NCBI GenBank assembly: GCA_023362775.1
Contig: JALMGJ010000011.1
Span: forward strand, 17,906,001-17,970,000
Direction: 5' to 3'
Origin: Charina bottae
Taxonomy: Eukaryota > Chordata > Lepidosauria > Squamata > Charinaidae
DNA: 64,000 bases
Shown here: positions 15,470 to 26,149 of the stretch, piece by piece
Layout: each line of letters begins with the position of its first letter
Position numbering within the stretch: the first letter of the stretch is position 1
Notes under the pieces: model-generated
What the model saw: only the letters and a program-made list of their open reading frames with translations
Databases searched by the model: none
Told to the model about the DNA's origin: nothing
Made by a program: the position numbers and the translations under genes

Positions 15470-15882
15470 CAGGGGTCCCCAACCTTTTTGGCATCAGGGA
15501 CCGGTTCCGTGGAAGACAATTTTTCCACAGACTGGGGGATGGGGTTTGCAGGCGGGAGCCAATCTCGTGGACAGGGGGGCAGGGTTTGCAAGCGGGGGCC
15601 AATTGGGCCTCACACTCCTCAGCCTGCCTCTCTGCCGTTCTTTGCTGCGTGGCGATAGGTGGAGGTGTTTCCCCTTCAGGGTCCCCACCAATCAGCTGCC
15701 CCGGATCAGGCTCTGTGTTTGCGCCTTCCCAGCTTCTTCCTGCTACCAGCTGCTCTTCCTCCGACTCATGGCGGCAGGGACAGGCTCGTTCCTGACACCA
15801 CCGCTCACCTCCTGCTGTGCGGCCCACTTCCTAACAGGCCGTGGCCCACTAGTGAGTTGTGGCCCACAGGTTGGGGACCCCT
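15470..15882 (+). mobile_element. hAT element (Tip100/Charlie-like), non-autonomous
   Basis: Terminal inverted repeats AGGGGTCCCCAACCT and AGGTTGGGGACCCCT flank a GC-rich body (GGGACCGGTTCCGTGGAAGA, ACAGGCCGTGGCCCAC). An 8-bp TSD, GCTCTACA, is present at 15462-15469 and 15883-15890. ORFs across it are by-products of its base composition. Confidence 0.8.
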
Positions 15883-16524
15883 GCTCTACAAGACTGCTTC
15901 TGCCTAACATTCCTAGCGTGGCTGCTGACAGCCTCAAAAGTAGGTCTCCCGCTGGAGGAATGTCCTGCCTGTAAGCACTTCTTTGACACTTCCAGGTCTG
16001 AAAATTAAAGGAGAGTTAGACACCAGTGAGTTTGGCCTTGGGCAACAGGACTTCAAAAATATGTACAACCCTGGTTTGGATGCTACGGCAGGATATATTT
16101 TACCTATTGTGAATTTGTTTGAACTTACCCTGAGCAATAAACCTTGGCTTATTTTAGCTTTAAAGCACCATTTGAAACTATGTTTTAAGTGTTTAGTTTT
16201 AACTAGGCCTTGTTGTTACAGCTGACCTGGGAGTCCTGGCTTCTCTGTGGTTTGTATGTGTACTTCATCCAGGCCTGTTGCCAATCTACCGTTCCCAGGA
16301 AAAAGAAGCTAAAACTGGAGGAAAAGTTAACCAGGAATTAGTTAAATGAGGCATGGCTACTTTATTTCTCTGCAAAGTGGATATCCTAGTTTAGCAGACC
16401 CTATTAAAACCAATCCTGGTTACATGTTATGCATGAACACACATGTAGCTTGTTGCAAGGTGGCGTGTTATCGGGTGCCTCCGTATCAGGAAAAACAGCC
16501 CACTGCACCCAGCTAATGCTTACG

Positions 16525-17075
16525 ATGGTTACAGTGACGCACGGTCACGTGATCGCCATTTGCAACCTTCCCTGCCGGCTTTCCACAAGCAAAGTCAATG
16601 AGGAAGCTGGCAGGGAAGGTTGTAAGTCGCTCCGGTAAGTCTCCTCTGCCCAGCAGCAGCCACCCCAGCACTGCTACGCTTGCACCGCACCTCACTGGCT
16701 CCCCGCATACCCTGCCCCACCCAGCAGCAGCCACCCCCAGGCCCAAAATCGCTTGTGCAGCACTGCTGTGGCCACCTGCACACTCTCCCTCACCTGGCAG
16801 TTGCCACTTACCTGCCCAGCGGCCTGCTTGCGAGCTGCCTGGGACTTTCAACTTCCTGGCAGCTTCCCCACTGACTTTGGCTGTTGGAAGCTGGCAGGAA
16901 GTTGCGAGGAGGTCCTCACTTAACTACTCGCGATCCTCGCTCAACGACAGCAACAGGACTGCCGGGACTGCCGTCACTAACCAATGTGATCATGTGATGT
17001 CTCACTTTACGACCACATCGCTTAGTGATGGAAATTCTGGTCCCAATGACTGTTGTTAAGCGACCCGATCTTGGC
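16525..17075 (+). mobile_element. diverged relative of the 20447 palindromic DNA element
   Basis: It contains segments also present at 20447-20844: TCACGTGATCGCCATTTGCAACCTTCC, GGTCCTCACTTAAC, GTGATCATGTGATGTCTCAC and CGCTTAGTGATGGAAATTC. A GC-rich spacer with repeated CCCAGCAGCAGCCACCCC occupies about 16640-16850. Ends are eroded and no TSD is visible. Confidence 0.5.
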
Positions 17076-17099
17076 AGCAGAAATATGGATAATCGGTAA

Positions 17100-17830
17100 T
17101 GGCAGTAAAGAGAACCCTGCCCTCTAGTGGCCATTCAGGTTTTTGTAGCCCTACACTTAACCCTAGTAGCACTGCACACTGTACAGTATTTTTTTCTTTA
17201 TTGCCTTGACCAAAATCAGCCTTAAAACCAGTTCAGGCTAACTGTGATACTTAAATAAAGAAATAGATTCACATATATACTGTTCATGCATGTGTGAAGC
17301 CAGAAAATAAAACTCTGTTGGGCTAGTGAAAACCAGGAAGATAGTTCACCCATTTCAAATGTCTAACTCTGCTCTGTTCCTTAAACTCATTTGTATCACA
17401 GTATAATCTAATATAAAGAGCAGTCCCATTTCTCTGGTTCTGTTCTGGAGTGTCCCCAATTTTAACTGCACAAATATTAGAAAAAACAAAAGCAAACTGA
17501 TGAAAAATATTTATTTTTGTAAGAGAGAATGAACTAGTTTTAGAATGATATATATAGATGTAGCTTTTCCCCCCTTAAGGCAGCTGCCCTGTGAAATTAA
17601 GAGCAAAGGTAGTTTTGTCTACCTTTACGCCTGCATTTCTTATTTACAAAAACAGCATCATCTTAAAATGAGTATTAATTTTTGTGCTGCTTCATACTGA
17701 TATAACCTGAAACCATCTCAGCACCAGATGTAATCTAATCTGCACATCTGCTACTTGTTTCCACATTCCCTCAGGCTTTAATTAAATGCAGATTTGTGGT
17801 TTAAACACCAGCCACTTTCCTCTTTATTTA
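17100..17830. other. intergenic, nothing recognised
   Basis: I see no supported gene or repeat boundary. Confidence 0.45.
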
Positions 17831-17832
17831 TT

Positions 17833-18330
17833 TTTTAATCTGTTCAATCGTGTCTGATTTTCGGAGACTGCCTGAACAAGTCCCTGCAATTTCCTTGGCA
17901 AGGTTTTTTTTTCAGAGTGGTGCCATTGCCTCCTTCCTTGGGCTGAGAGAAAGTAACTGGCCCAAGGTCACCCAGCTGGCTTTGTGCCTCAGGCGGGGCT
18001 AGAACTCTCGGTCTCCCAGTTTCTAGCCTGATGCCTTAACCCAGGGGCGGGCAACGTCAGGTCCGTGGGCCGTATAAGGCCCGCGGGGCTCCCGCCTAAG
18101 GCCCACAGGGCTCCTGTCCGCAAACCCCGCCCCTTACATGCAATTGGCTCCTGCCCGCAAACCCCGCCCCCCGGCGCTTGTGATTGGCTCCCGCCCACAA
18201 ACTCCAGCCCCCGGTCCGCGGAAACCCCAGAAACCCCACCCACCCACCCACCCCCGGTTATAAATATCCAAATGGCCCTTGGCAGAAAAAAGGTTCCCCA
18301 CCCCTGCCTTAACCAAACTGGCTCCCCCTC
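17833..18330 (-). mobile_element. tRNA-derived SINE interrupted by a hAT element
   Basis: TTGGCAAGG, CTGGCCCAAGGTCACCCAGC and GGCGGGGCTAGAACTCTC identify the SINE seen at 8190. Its tRNA-like head (ATGCCTTAACCAAACTGG) is split by the element at 18042-18306, whose TSD duplicates CCTTAACC. Confidence 0.65.
18042..18306 (+). mobile_element. GC-rich hAT element nested in a SINE
   Basis: Ends CAGGGGCGGGCAAC and TTCCCCACCCCTG are inverted repeats, flanked by a perfect 8-bp TSD, CCTTAACC (18034-18041 and 18307-18314). The body contains repeated units of the type GATTGGCTCCCGCCC.CAAACTCC. It is related to the copy at 53679-53957. Confidence 0.8.
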
Positions 18331-18439
18331 TTTATTTACCACTTCCCTAATTAAGAGATCCTGAGATTCCCCCCATCTCAAAATCTGTATGTTATAAAGG
18401 TTTTGCTCTGCTATGGGTTATGGAATAAAATGTCAGTTT

Positions 18440-18841
18440 TCAGTCCCAATCAACTGAAATAGAGGTAAAAGAAATCAAGAAAATCAGCCATACCTTAAAA
18501 AACAGGGGATTTACTATGATATGAGAATACATGAGAACTTTCCTCCCCCCCGCCCAATGCGACTGTTTTAGGAAAGCTGCATTTATTTCATGTTCAGAAT
18601 CACATGCTCTTTCCACTGACAAGGAAAACAGATTTAAAGGAAAGCTTTGGTTAAGACATTCCAGAGTCGGTGTCACATTAATGCCACAATAAATCCATGG
18701 ATGTTGCTCCTTTGATGCAAGAAATATCCATGTCCTTCTTCCAAGGGCTCCTGTTTGGGAATACTGCATTTTCTCAACACTCCTTTGTTGCCACTGGAAA
18801 AATGTAACTGGGTGATTTTCATTCGAAGTGCAATGTGACAT
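18440..18841 (-). other. open reading frame of 133 codons, unknown
   Basis: A 133-codon ORF begins MSHCTSNENHPV and ends near a hydrophobic stretch (VWLIFLISF). No domain, splice signals or family could be recognised. Open by chance or part of an unrecognised repeat are equally possible. Confidence 0.12.
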
Positions 18842-19048
18842 TTAATTTGGTGTCCCCTCTGAGAATGTCTCTGACATCACTGATAGTGAATGACACAACT
18901 CTACACCATGTGCTAAAGCTACAAAGTGGGAGCTTGTACCTTATCTAGAGAATATAATCTTTGAAGTTCTAACTCGAGGCACTGCCCATTTTCCCCTTAA
19001 TGGGGGGATGATGTGCTCCAATGCCCTAACTTGCAGAACCAACTAATC

Positions 19049-19169
19049 CAGTGTTTCTCAACCTTGGCCACTGGAAGATGTGTGGACTTCAACTCCCAGA
19101 ATTCCCCAGCCAGCCATTCTGGGAGTCAAAGTCCACACATCGTAAAGTTGCCAAGGTTGAGAAACACCG
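19049..19169 (+). mobile_element. palindromic hAT MITE with perfect TSD
   Basis: Same family as 9002-9135: CAGTGTTTCTCAACCTTGG at the left end and GGTTGAGAAACACCG at the right. It is flanked by AACTAATC (19041-19048 and 19170-19177). Confidence 0.85.
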
Positions 19170-19404
19170 AACTAATCAGATACGTAGGTTTCAGAACTGA
19201 CTAATCGAGAGGCAAAGTATGTACAAACACTTTATCAGTTCTGATTCTGCAGGAAGCCGGAAGCCCAGTCTAAGGCAGGAAGTGAAACTAGCAATAGGTT
19301 TACCCTAATATAACTTATAATATAATAATATTTATTTATATTATTTATAAAATTTATTTATAAACTTAAATATTATTTATAAAACTTATAATATTATAAT
19401 AATT

Positions 19405-19590
19405 TTGTTGTTTATTCGTTCAGTTGCTTCGGACTCTTCGTGACTTCATGGACCAGCCCACGCCAGAGCTTCCTGTCGGCCGTCGCCATCCCCAGCTCCC
19501 CCACGGTCGAGTCCATCATCTCCAGAATATCATCCATCCATCTTGCCCTTGGTCGGCCACTCTTCCTTTTGCCTTCCACTTTCCCTAGTA
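19405..19590 (-). mobile_element. Bov-B (RTE) LINE 3' fragment
   Basis: The antisense 3' end of Bov-B is recognisable: GTTGTTTATTCGTTCAGTTG, GGACTCTTCGTGACTTCATG, GACCAGCCCACGCCAGAG and GGCCACTCTTCCTTTTGCC. It matches the long copy at 30663-33290. Confidence 0.8.
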
Positions 19591-19734
19591 TAATAATATA
19601 CTACTAATAATATAATAACAACTTTACCCTAATAAGAGAGTAAGAATTGTGTCATATGAGAAAGAGAATGCAGGAGAGGGTAAAATATAAAAGTACTTGT
19701 AACTGCTGTTAAGAAGACCGGAAGCTGCTTCTTT

Positions 19735-19860
19735 ATAACTCTTTTTCTTTCCTTTCTTCTCTTTCTTTCTTTCTTTCTTTCTTTGTACTTTCTTTTTCAC
19801 TTATTACTTTTCTTTACTTTCCTTACTTTTCTCTTTCAAAATTTGTATTGTTTTTCTTCT
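19735..19860. repeat. pyrimidine-rich (CTTT)n low-complexity tract
   Basis: Runs of CTTT/TTTC dominate, especially at 19755-19795. Confidence 0.6.
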
Positions 19861-20446
19861 TTTAAATTTTTTAAAATAAAAATTATATGTGTAAAAAAAG
19901 AGAAAGAGAATGCAGATTGACAGGTTAATCCACTAACATGGTTTTTCGGGACAGGCTGAGCGTTTACTGTGGATGGGGCCAAGATTGGTCGAGCTTTTTT
20001 TGTGGATTTCAAGGAGGAGTGGGGGAGGATTCTGTTTCAAAAACTGTAATTTTCAAGCTTACATTACTAGTTTGTGTTTCACATCTCAAAAGTGAAAGGA
20101 AACCATACCCTTGATTTTCAGCCATTAGTTAAACAAGATTCCATGGGGTACAAAAGGGGTCTGAAGGGCACGTGGGTCCTCGGACATAAGACTGGTTACT
20201 CCTGCCCTGTTAGGACTGAATGTAAAAAGCCAAATCATTGCAGTCTTAAGGAAAAAAAAACTCAGACTGGATAGACTGTCTGCCAAGCCGAGGGAGGAGA
20301 GATTTGATTCCAAAGATGACTTTACTGTAATGTTTGCCTTCACAGAACTAAAGTTAGCCAACTGCAGATAAAAAGGACTTGGTGACAGTTGTAATGCAAA
20401 CTATAAAGTGGACTCCAGATTTAGTCAGAGTAGACCTATTGAACTA

Positions 20447-20844
20447 CAGGTAGTCCTCGACTTACGACCATTCGTTTAGTGACTGCTTTAGAGTTATGAT
20501 GGTGCTGAAAAAGTGACTTGCGACCAGTCCTCGCACTTATGACCATCACAGCATCCCCACAGTCACATGATCAAAATTCAGGCACTTGGCAACCAGCATG
20601 TATTTACAACAGTTGCAGCGTCCCGGGGTCACATGATCACCATTTGCAACCTTCCCAGCCAGCTTCCGACAAGCAAAATCGATGGGGAACCACGTGACCC
20701 AATTAACGACCGCAGTGATTCTCTTAACTGCTGCAAAAAATATTGTAAAATCGGGTGTGGCCACATGATGCCTCACTTACTGACTGCACCACTTAACGAT
20801 GAATTTTCCAGTCCCTGTTGTGGTCATAAGTTGAGGACTACCTG
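20447..20844 (+). mobile_element. non-autonomous DNA transposon with TA TSD (pogo/Tigger-like)
   Basis: The ends CAGGTAGTCCTCGACTTACG and, reversed, CAGGTAGTCCTCAACTTATG are inverted repeats with two mismatches over 24 bp, and the 398-bp element is flanked by TA. It has internal CACATGATC repeats and no intact transposase. TA duplication plus a CAGG terminus suggests a Tc1/mariner (Tigger) MITE. A fragment of the left end sits at about 34243. Confidence 0.65.
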
Positions 20845-20947
20845 TAAAGTAAACTTTTAAGACTCTGAATCTGGATCCAGAGGCAGGAAGAGAATGAAAG
20901 AGTCTCAAGTTGTAACGAAACGACGAGGTACCCCCGTTCTATGCTTT

Positions 20948-22008
20948 TTAGAGACTGGTATCAGAGAAGGAGTTTCTGCCCAAGAGAAGAGCGGACACTG
21001 GTCCCAGCCCCGCCCCTTCGGGGTGCATCTGCTTCTGATGACGGGTGAACTGGGGCTTGTAACGGAAGGCTTTCCCACAGGCCGAGCAGGCGTACGGTTT
21101 TTCGCCTGTGTGGATCCTCTGGTGCTTGATGAGGTTTGAACTCACACAGAAGCTCTTCCCGCAGTCTGCACACTTGTAGGGCTTCTCCCCAGTGTGGATC
21201 CGCTGGTGCTCGATCAGGATGGAGCTCTGGGAGAAGCACTTCCCGCACTCCGCGCACCGGTAGGGCCGCTCTCCGGTATGGACGCGGTTGTGCGACACGA
21301 GGTGGGTCTTCTTCTTGAAGCGCTTCCCGCAGAGGGGGCAGGGGAAGGGCTTCTCCCCCGAGTGGGTGCGCTCGTGCTTCAGCAGGTTGGAGCTGAGGGA
21401 GAAGCGCTTCCCGCAGAGGGCGCAGGCGTACGGCTTCTCGCCCGAGTGGGTGCGCAAGTGCTTGACCAGGTTGGAGGTGCGGCTGAAGGCCTTTCCGCAC
21501 TCCCGGCAGGGGAAGGGGGTCTCTCCCGTGTGGGTGCGCTGGTGCTCCGTGAGGGCGGAGCTGCGGCTGAAGCCCCGCCCACACTCCGTGCACGCGTACG
21601 GCTTCTCGCCCGTGTGCGTCCGCTGGTGTTCAGCCAGGGTGCTGCTGCGGCTGAAGCTCTTTTGGCACTCGCTGCAGGTGAAGGGGCGTTCCCCCGTGTG
21701 GGTTCTCTGGTGTTCAATCAGGTTGGAACTCTGCGAGAAGCCCCGCCCACAATCAGCGCAACGGAACGGCTTCCCCGGCACACGGCGGGTTGATCTGGGC
21801 GCTGGGGCTGCCTCTAACATTCCCAGCATATTGATGTAATTTCCCAAGGCTGCCCCATTGGCTCTCCTACGCCGATGTCTGAAGGGTGATGTGTTTACCT
21901 GCAACTCTTCTTGTGTCTTACAAGAATGTTGGTGGGCTTGGTGTGAAGCCCCGTGTGCAGTTGTTGCACTGGCAAGATACATCCCTTCTTTCTCTGTTCT
22001 CCCATCAC
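20948..22008 (-). CDS. C2H2 zinc-finger protein (copy 2), 3' coding exon
   Basis: This is a probable nuclear DNA-binding regulator, paralogous to the gene at 9397-12494. The 3' exon starts after the acceptor TTCTTTAAACAG (phase 1). It encodes a basic/linker leader (FRHRRRRANGAAL, then INMLGMLEA, matching INLLGILEP of copy 1) and nine C2H2 fingers with TGEKP/SGEKP linkers. The final finger has the same H-X4-H spacing (HQKQMH) as copy 1. The protein ends LGRNSFSDTSL-stop. Fingers 4-7 ([10 protein letters not shown] to [10 protein letters not shown]) are identical or nearly identical to copy 1, while fingers 1-3, 8 and 9 differ more. 5' exons were not found; a CpG-rich block 5.4 kb upstream (27340-28080) could be the promoter. 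The large plus-strand ORFs over this exon are antisense artefacts of the repeats. Confidence 0.88.
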
Positions 22009-22104
22009 CTGTTTAAAGAACAGAATGTGTCAGAACGACAGCAATCTTTGGCCCAGATTTGTTTTAAAGTGACGTAAATTTGTCTTGGCATATCCAATAT
22101 CCCA

Positions 22105-22320
22105 GCTCTTGACAACCTAGCAATTCGAAAGCATGCAAATGCAAGTAGATAAATAGGTACCACTTCGGTGGGATGGTAACAGCGTTCCGCGTGCGTCATG
22201 CCGGCCACATGACCGCAGAAGCGTCTTCGGACAACGCTGGCTCTTCGGCTAAGAAACGGAGATGAGCAGCGCCCCCTAGAGTCGGACACAACTGTGCAGG
22301 GGAACCTTTACCTTTTATCC
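22105..22320 (+). mobile_element. tRNA-derived SINE (Sauria-like), 5' truncated
   Basis: It contains AGCATGCAAATGCAAGTAG, CACTTCGGTGGGATGGTAAC, GGCCACATGACC and CCCCCTAGAGTCGGACAC, ending GGGGAACCTTTACCTTTTA. The same family occurs at 25634, 26590, 28399 and 59626. Confidence 0.75.
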
Positions 22321-22825
22321 AATTTGCAAATTGATTTGGATTGCAGATTATAGCCTCAGACATCATGGAATGCACCTTTTAGAATTGGGTTGGAGCCACG
22401 ACTATACGCATACCAATGCAAGTTCACTATTAACCCAGGCAAAAGGTAATACCACTTCTGGATATAACAGTTTTGCCCAACTTCTCAGCTAGACAGACAC
22501 TGTTCCTTGGGATCTCGCCTTCTGCAATACGGTATCTGAATGTCTTGCAATGTATTCATTTCCATCATCTTGGGCCATCAGAACTTTCTCAGTTGAAAGC
22601 CCATCTGTAAGAGATGCAGGTTTTACACGCACTCTCTGGATCTAAAATGTGTTTCAATCTAAAAAAAATGCTACAAAAACATTAGCTCTACAACAAATGC
22701 ATATTTTCCCACCACACACAGCGTACTGCTATTATGCACATAATCCCAGTAATTAAAATAATAAACAAATAAATAAATATAATTTAAAATAAATAATACT
22801 GAGCAGAAGTGATAGAAGTTGGTGA

Positions 22826-23100
22826 TAGATGTAGCGGTGCCAATTGACAGCAACATCAGGAAGAAGAAATATGAGAAGCTGGAGAAGTACCAGGGCCTGG
22901 AGGAGGATGTGGAAAGTGAAGGCCAAAGTGGTCCCAGTGGTGGTAGGAGCACTCAGGGATGACTCCTAAGCTGGGAGGGGGTCTTCAGAAAATCCCAGGA
23001 GCAACATCAGAGCTCTCTGTCCAGAAGATGCAGGGCCAGGAACAGCTGAGATCCTGCGCAGAACCCTCAAACTCCCAGGCCTCTGGTAGGGGACCCGAGG
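22826..23100 (+). mobile_element. non-LTR retrotransposon 3' coding fragment (probable)
   Basis: An open stretch reads VIDVAVPIDSNIRKKKYEKL then EKYQGLEE, the type of C-terminal sequence found after the reverse transcriptase of some LINEs. It is then disrupted by stops. The identification is from general resemblance. Confidence 0.45.
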
Positions 23101-23147
23101 TTGAGGAAGACACATACCACCCATAGGGGTGAGAAGGGAATTTCTAG

Positions 23148-23255
23148 TATGTATGTACATGTGTGTGTATGTGTGTATGTATGTATATATGTATATGTAT
23201 GTGTGTATGTATGTATATATGTATATGTATGTATGTATGTATGTGTGTATGTATA

Positions 23256-23288
<33 letters not shown>

Positions 23289-23301
23289 GTATGTATGTAT
23301 G

Positions 23302-23332
<31 letters not shown>

Positions 23333-23422
23333 GTATGTATGTATGTATGTGTGTATGTATGTGTGTGTGTGTGTATGTATGTGTGTGTGTATGTGTGTGT
23401 GTGTGTGTGTGTATGTATATAT
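23148..23422 (+). repeat. (TG)n/(TATG)n microsatellite
   Basis: About 275 bp of interrupted GTGT, GTAT and ATGT units. ORFs here encoding Tyr/Cys/Val or Thr/His repeats are artefacts. It continues on the other side of the Tc1 insertion. Confidence 0.95.
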
Positions 23423-25002
23423 AAGCTGCTCAAAAAAATAAAGGGAACACTGAAATAAGACATCCTAGATCTGAATGAATGAAATATTCGTATTAATTAC
23501 TTTGTTCATTACATAGTTGAATGTGCTGACAACAAAATCACACAAAAAGCAATGGAAATCAAATGTAAGCAATCCCTGGAGGTCTGGATGTGGAGTTACA
23601 CTCAAAAATTAAAGTGGAAAAGAACACTACAGGCTGATCCAACGTTGATGTAATGTCCTTAAAACAAGTCAAAATGAGGCTCAGTAGTGTGTGTGGCCTC
23701 CATGTGCCTGTATGACCTCCCTACAACGCCTGGGCATGCTCCTGATGAGGTGGCGGATGGTCTCCTGAGGGATCTCCTCCCACACCTGGACTAAAGCATC
23801 CCCCAACTCCTGGACAGTCTGTGGTGCAACGTGGCGTTGGTGGATGGAGCGAGACATGATGTCCCAGATGTGCTCAATTGGATTCAGGTCTGGGGAACGG
23901 GCGGGCCAGTCCATAGCATCAATGCCTTCGTCTTGCAGGAACTGCTGGCACACTCCAGCCACATGAGGTCTAGCATTGTCTTGCATTAGGAGGAACCCAG
24001 GGCCAACCGCACCAGCATATGGTCTCACAAGGGGTCTGAGGATCTCATCTCGGTACCTAATGGCCGTCAGGCTACTTCTGGCGAGCACATGGAGGGCTGT
24101 GCGGCCCCCTAAAGAAATGCCACCCCACACCATTACTGACCCACTGCCAAACCGGTCATGCTAGAGGATGTTGCAGGCAGCAGAACGTTCTCCATGGCGT
24201 CTCCAGACCCTGTCACGTCTGTCACATGTGCTCAGTGTGAACCTGCTTTCATCTGTGAAGAGCACAGGGCGCCAGTGGCGAAGTTGCCAATCTTGTGTTC
24301 CCTGGCAAATGCCAAACGTCCTGCACGGTGTTGGGCTGTAAGCACAACCCCAACCTGTGGACGTCGGGCCCTCATACCACCCTCATGGAGTCTGTTTCTG
24401 ACCGTTTGAGCAGCCACACGCACATTTGTGGCCCACTGGAGGTCATTTTGCAGGGCTCTGGCAGTGCTCCTCCTGTCCCTCCTTGCACAAAGGCGGAGGT
24501 AGCGGTCCTGCTGCTGGGTTGTTGCCCTCCTACGGCCTCCTCCACGTCTCCTGATGTACTGACCTGTCTCCTGGTAGCGCCTCCATGCTCTGGACACTAC
24601 GCTGACAGACACAGCAAACCTTCTTGCCACAGCTCGCATTGATGTGCCATCCTGGAAGAGCTGCACTGCCTGAGCCACTTGTGTGGGTTGTAGACTCCGT
24701 CTCATGCTACCACTAGAGTGGAAGCACCGCCAGCATTCAAAAGTGACCAAACCATCAGCCAGAAAGCATAGGAACTGAGAAGTGGTCTGTGGTCACCACC
24801 TGCAGATCCACTCCTTTATTGGGGATGTCTTGCTAACTGCCTATGCTTTCCGCCTATTGTCTATTCCATGTGCACAACAGCATGTGAAATTGATTGTCAA
24901 TTAGTGTTGCTACCTAAGTGGACAGTTTGATTTCACAGAAGTGTGATTGACTTGGACTTACATTGTGTTGTTTCAGTGTTCCCTTTATTTTTTTGAGCAG
25001 TG
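23423..25002 (-). mobile_element. Tc1/mariner element with broken transposase
   Basis: Terminal inverted repeats GCTCAAAAAAATAAAGGGAA and its complement (GTTCCCTTTATTTTTTTGAGC) bound about 1.58 kb. The element is inserted in a TA-rich microsatellite. Both ends keep the highly conserved CAGTGTTCCC segment, and the interior holds one transposase reading frame on the minus strand. Confidence 0.92.
23681..24714 (-). pseudogene. Tc1-family transposase, frameshifted
   Basis: This transposase would cut and paste its own element. The N-terminal part (start at about 24714, [17 protein letters not shown]) has the paired-type helix-turn-helix ([19 protein letters not shown]) and the arginine/glycine-rich RRRGGGRRR. 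The C-terminal part (down to 23681) has QDNARPH and SPDLNPIEHIWD, with 34 residues between D and E, the DD34E signature. The first catalytic Asp (LFTDESRF) lies between the two pieces in a shifted frame. A one-base deletion near 24290 breaks the frame, and an in-frame TAG near 24160 stops it again. The copy is therefore inactive but young-looking. Confidence 0.9.
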
Positions 25003-25050
25003 TGTGTATGTATGTATGTATGTATGTATGTATGTATGTATGTATGTATG

Positions 25051-25097
<47 letters not shown>
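25003..25097 (+). repeat. (TATG)n(TA)n microsatellite
   Basis: About 13 TATG units are followed by about 20 TA units, directly abutting the right end of the Tc1 element and the head of a SINE. Confidence 0.95.
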
Positions 25098-25100
<3 letters not shown>

Positions 25101-25330
25101 GGCAACAGGCTAGAAACCAGGAGAATGTGAATTCTAGTCCCGCCTTAGGCGTGAAAGCCAGCTGGGTGACCTTGGGCCAGTCACTCACTCTCAGCCCAAC
25201 TCACCTCACAGGGTTGTTGTTGTGGGGAAAATAGGAGGAGGAAGGAGTATTAGGTATGTTTGCCACCTTGAGTTATTTATAAAAATAATAAAGGCAGGAT
25301 AATAAATAAATAAAAATAAAAAATATAACA
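25098..25330 (+). mobile_element. tRNA-derived SINE
   Basis: GGCTAGAAACCAGGAGAATG, TTCTAGTCCCGCCTTAGGCG, GCTGGGTGACCTTGGGCCAG and GCCACCTTGAGTTATTTATA lead to an (AATA)n tail. It is the plus-strand counterpart of the copies at 11897 and 50536. Confidence 0.75.
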
Positions 25331-25630
25331 GTCACAGTGAGGAATGTTAGCATGGGAATAAATAAATAACCAGGAATTAATCAGTGCCTGTGAAATAATT
25401 TAAAGGCAAGGACCTATAAGCCTGTTCTGAGTGTTCTTTTCCCACAATTTGAGAACCGTTAATAATCAAAACCCTTCAGCACCAGGGCTTTTTCTATTAA
25501 AGATACTGTGCAAATAACAACTGCAACTGACTGATTCCTTCAAGATAATTTATGCTGCCATTCTATACCTTTTCATAAGCCAGGACAGTCAGATTAAGAG
25601 GAAGGAGGAACAATATAGAGCACCAAAATG
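25331..25630. other. intergenic, nothing recognised
   Basis: I see no gene or clear repeat. Confidence 0.45.
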
Positions 25631-25633
25631 ATA

Positions 25634-25976
25634 AAAGGTAAAGGTTCCCCTGCACATTTGTGCAGTTGTGTCCGACTCTAGGGGCCGGTGCTCATCTCCG
25701 TTTGTTAGCCAAACAGCCAGCGCTGTCCGAAGACGCTTCCACGGTCATGTGGCCGGCATGACATACGCAGAATGCTATTACCTTCCCACCGAAGTGGTAC
25801 CTATTCATCTACTTGCATTTGCATGCTTTCGAATTGCTAGGTTGGCAAGAGCTGGAACTAGTGCGGGAGCTCACTCCGCACGCAGGGCTAGGGATTCAAA
25901 CCTCCAAACTTGCAATCTTCCGATCAACAAGCCTGGCGTCTTACCCGCTGAGCCACCACGCCCCCTACCAAAATGA
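25634..25976 (-). mobile_element. tRNA-derived SINE (Sauria-like), near full length
   Basis: Read on the minus strand it begins GGGGGCGTGGTGGCTCAGCG, a tRNA-like A box, followed by GGTAAGACGCCAGGC and a B-box-like GGTTTGAATCC. It ends GGGGAACCTTTACCTTTTAT. It is the most complete copy in the window. Confidence 0.8.
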
Positions 25977-26059
25977 TAGTGTACAATAATTTGAGTAATA
26001 AAGTTAATAATATTGTATACTTTTGGGAGTGGAGAGTCAGCAATCCCAGCCAACTCTTA

Positions 26060-26147
26060 CGTATTTGCGCTTCCGGGTTGTGTAGCGACACACCAGACTG
26101 TGTGTGGCAACACACTTTTGTGTCGCGACACAGTTTGGAAAGCTCTG
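26060..26147 (+). mobile_element. hAT (Buster-type) MITE, right end only
   Basis: It ends with TGTGTCGCGACACAGTTTGG and AAAGCTCTG, the right terminus of the 7454/61495 family. The left terminus is missing. Confidence 0.7.
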
Positions 26148-26149
26148 CC

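Noticed and set aside
21194..21839. Long plus-strand and alternative-frame ORFs over zinc-finger copy 2
   Set aside because: Same artefact as at 9256-10482: shadows of the finger repeats.
22966..23463. ORFs rich in Thr/His or Tyr/Val/Cys
   Set aside because: Translations of the (TG/TATG)n microsatellite.
23148..25097. CRISPR-like regular repeats
   Set aside because: Simple microsatellite units without spacers, in a vertebrate genome.
25880..25976. tRNA gene-like A and B boxes
   Set aside because: They are the head of a SINE with a long non-tRNA body; no cloverleaf was found that would make a functional tRNA.
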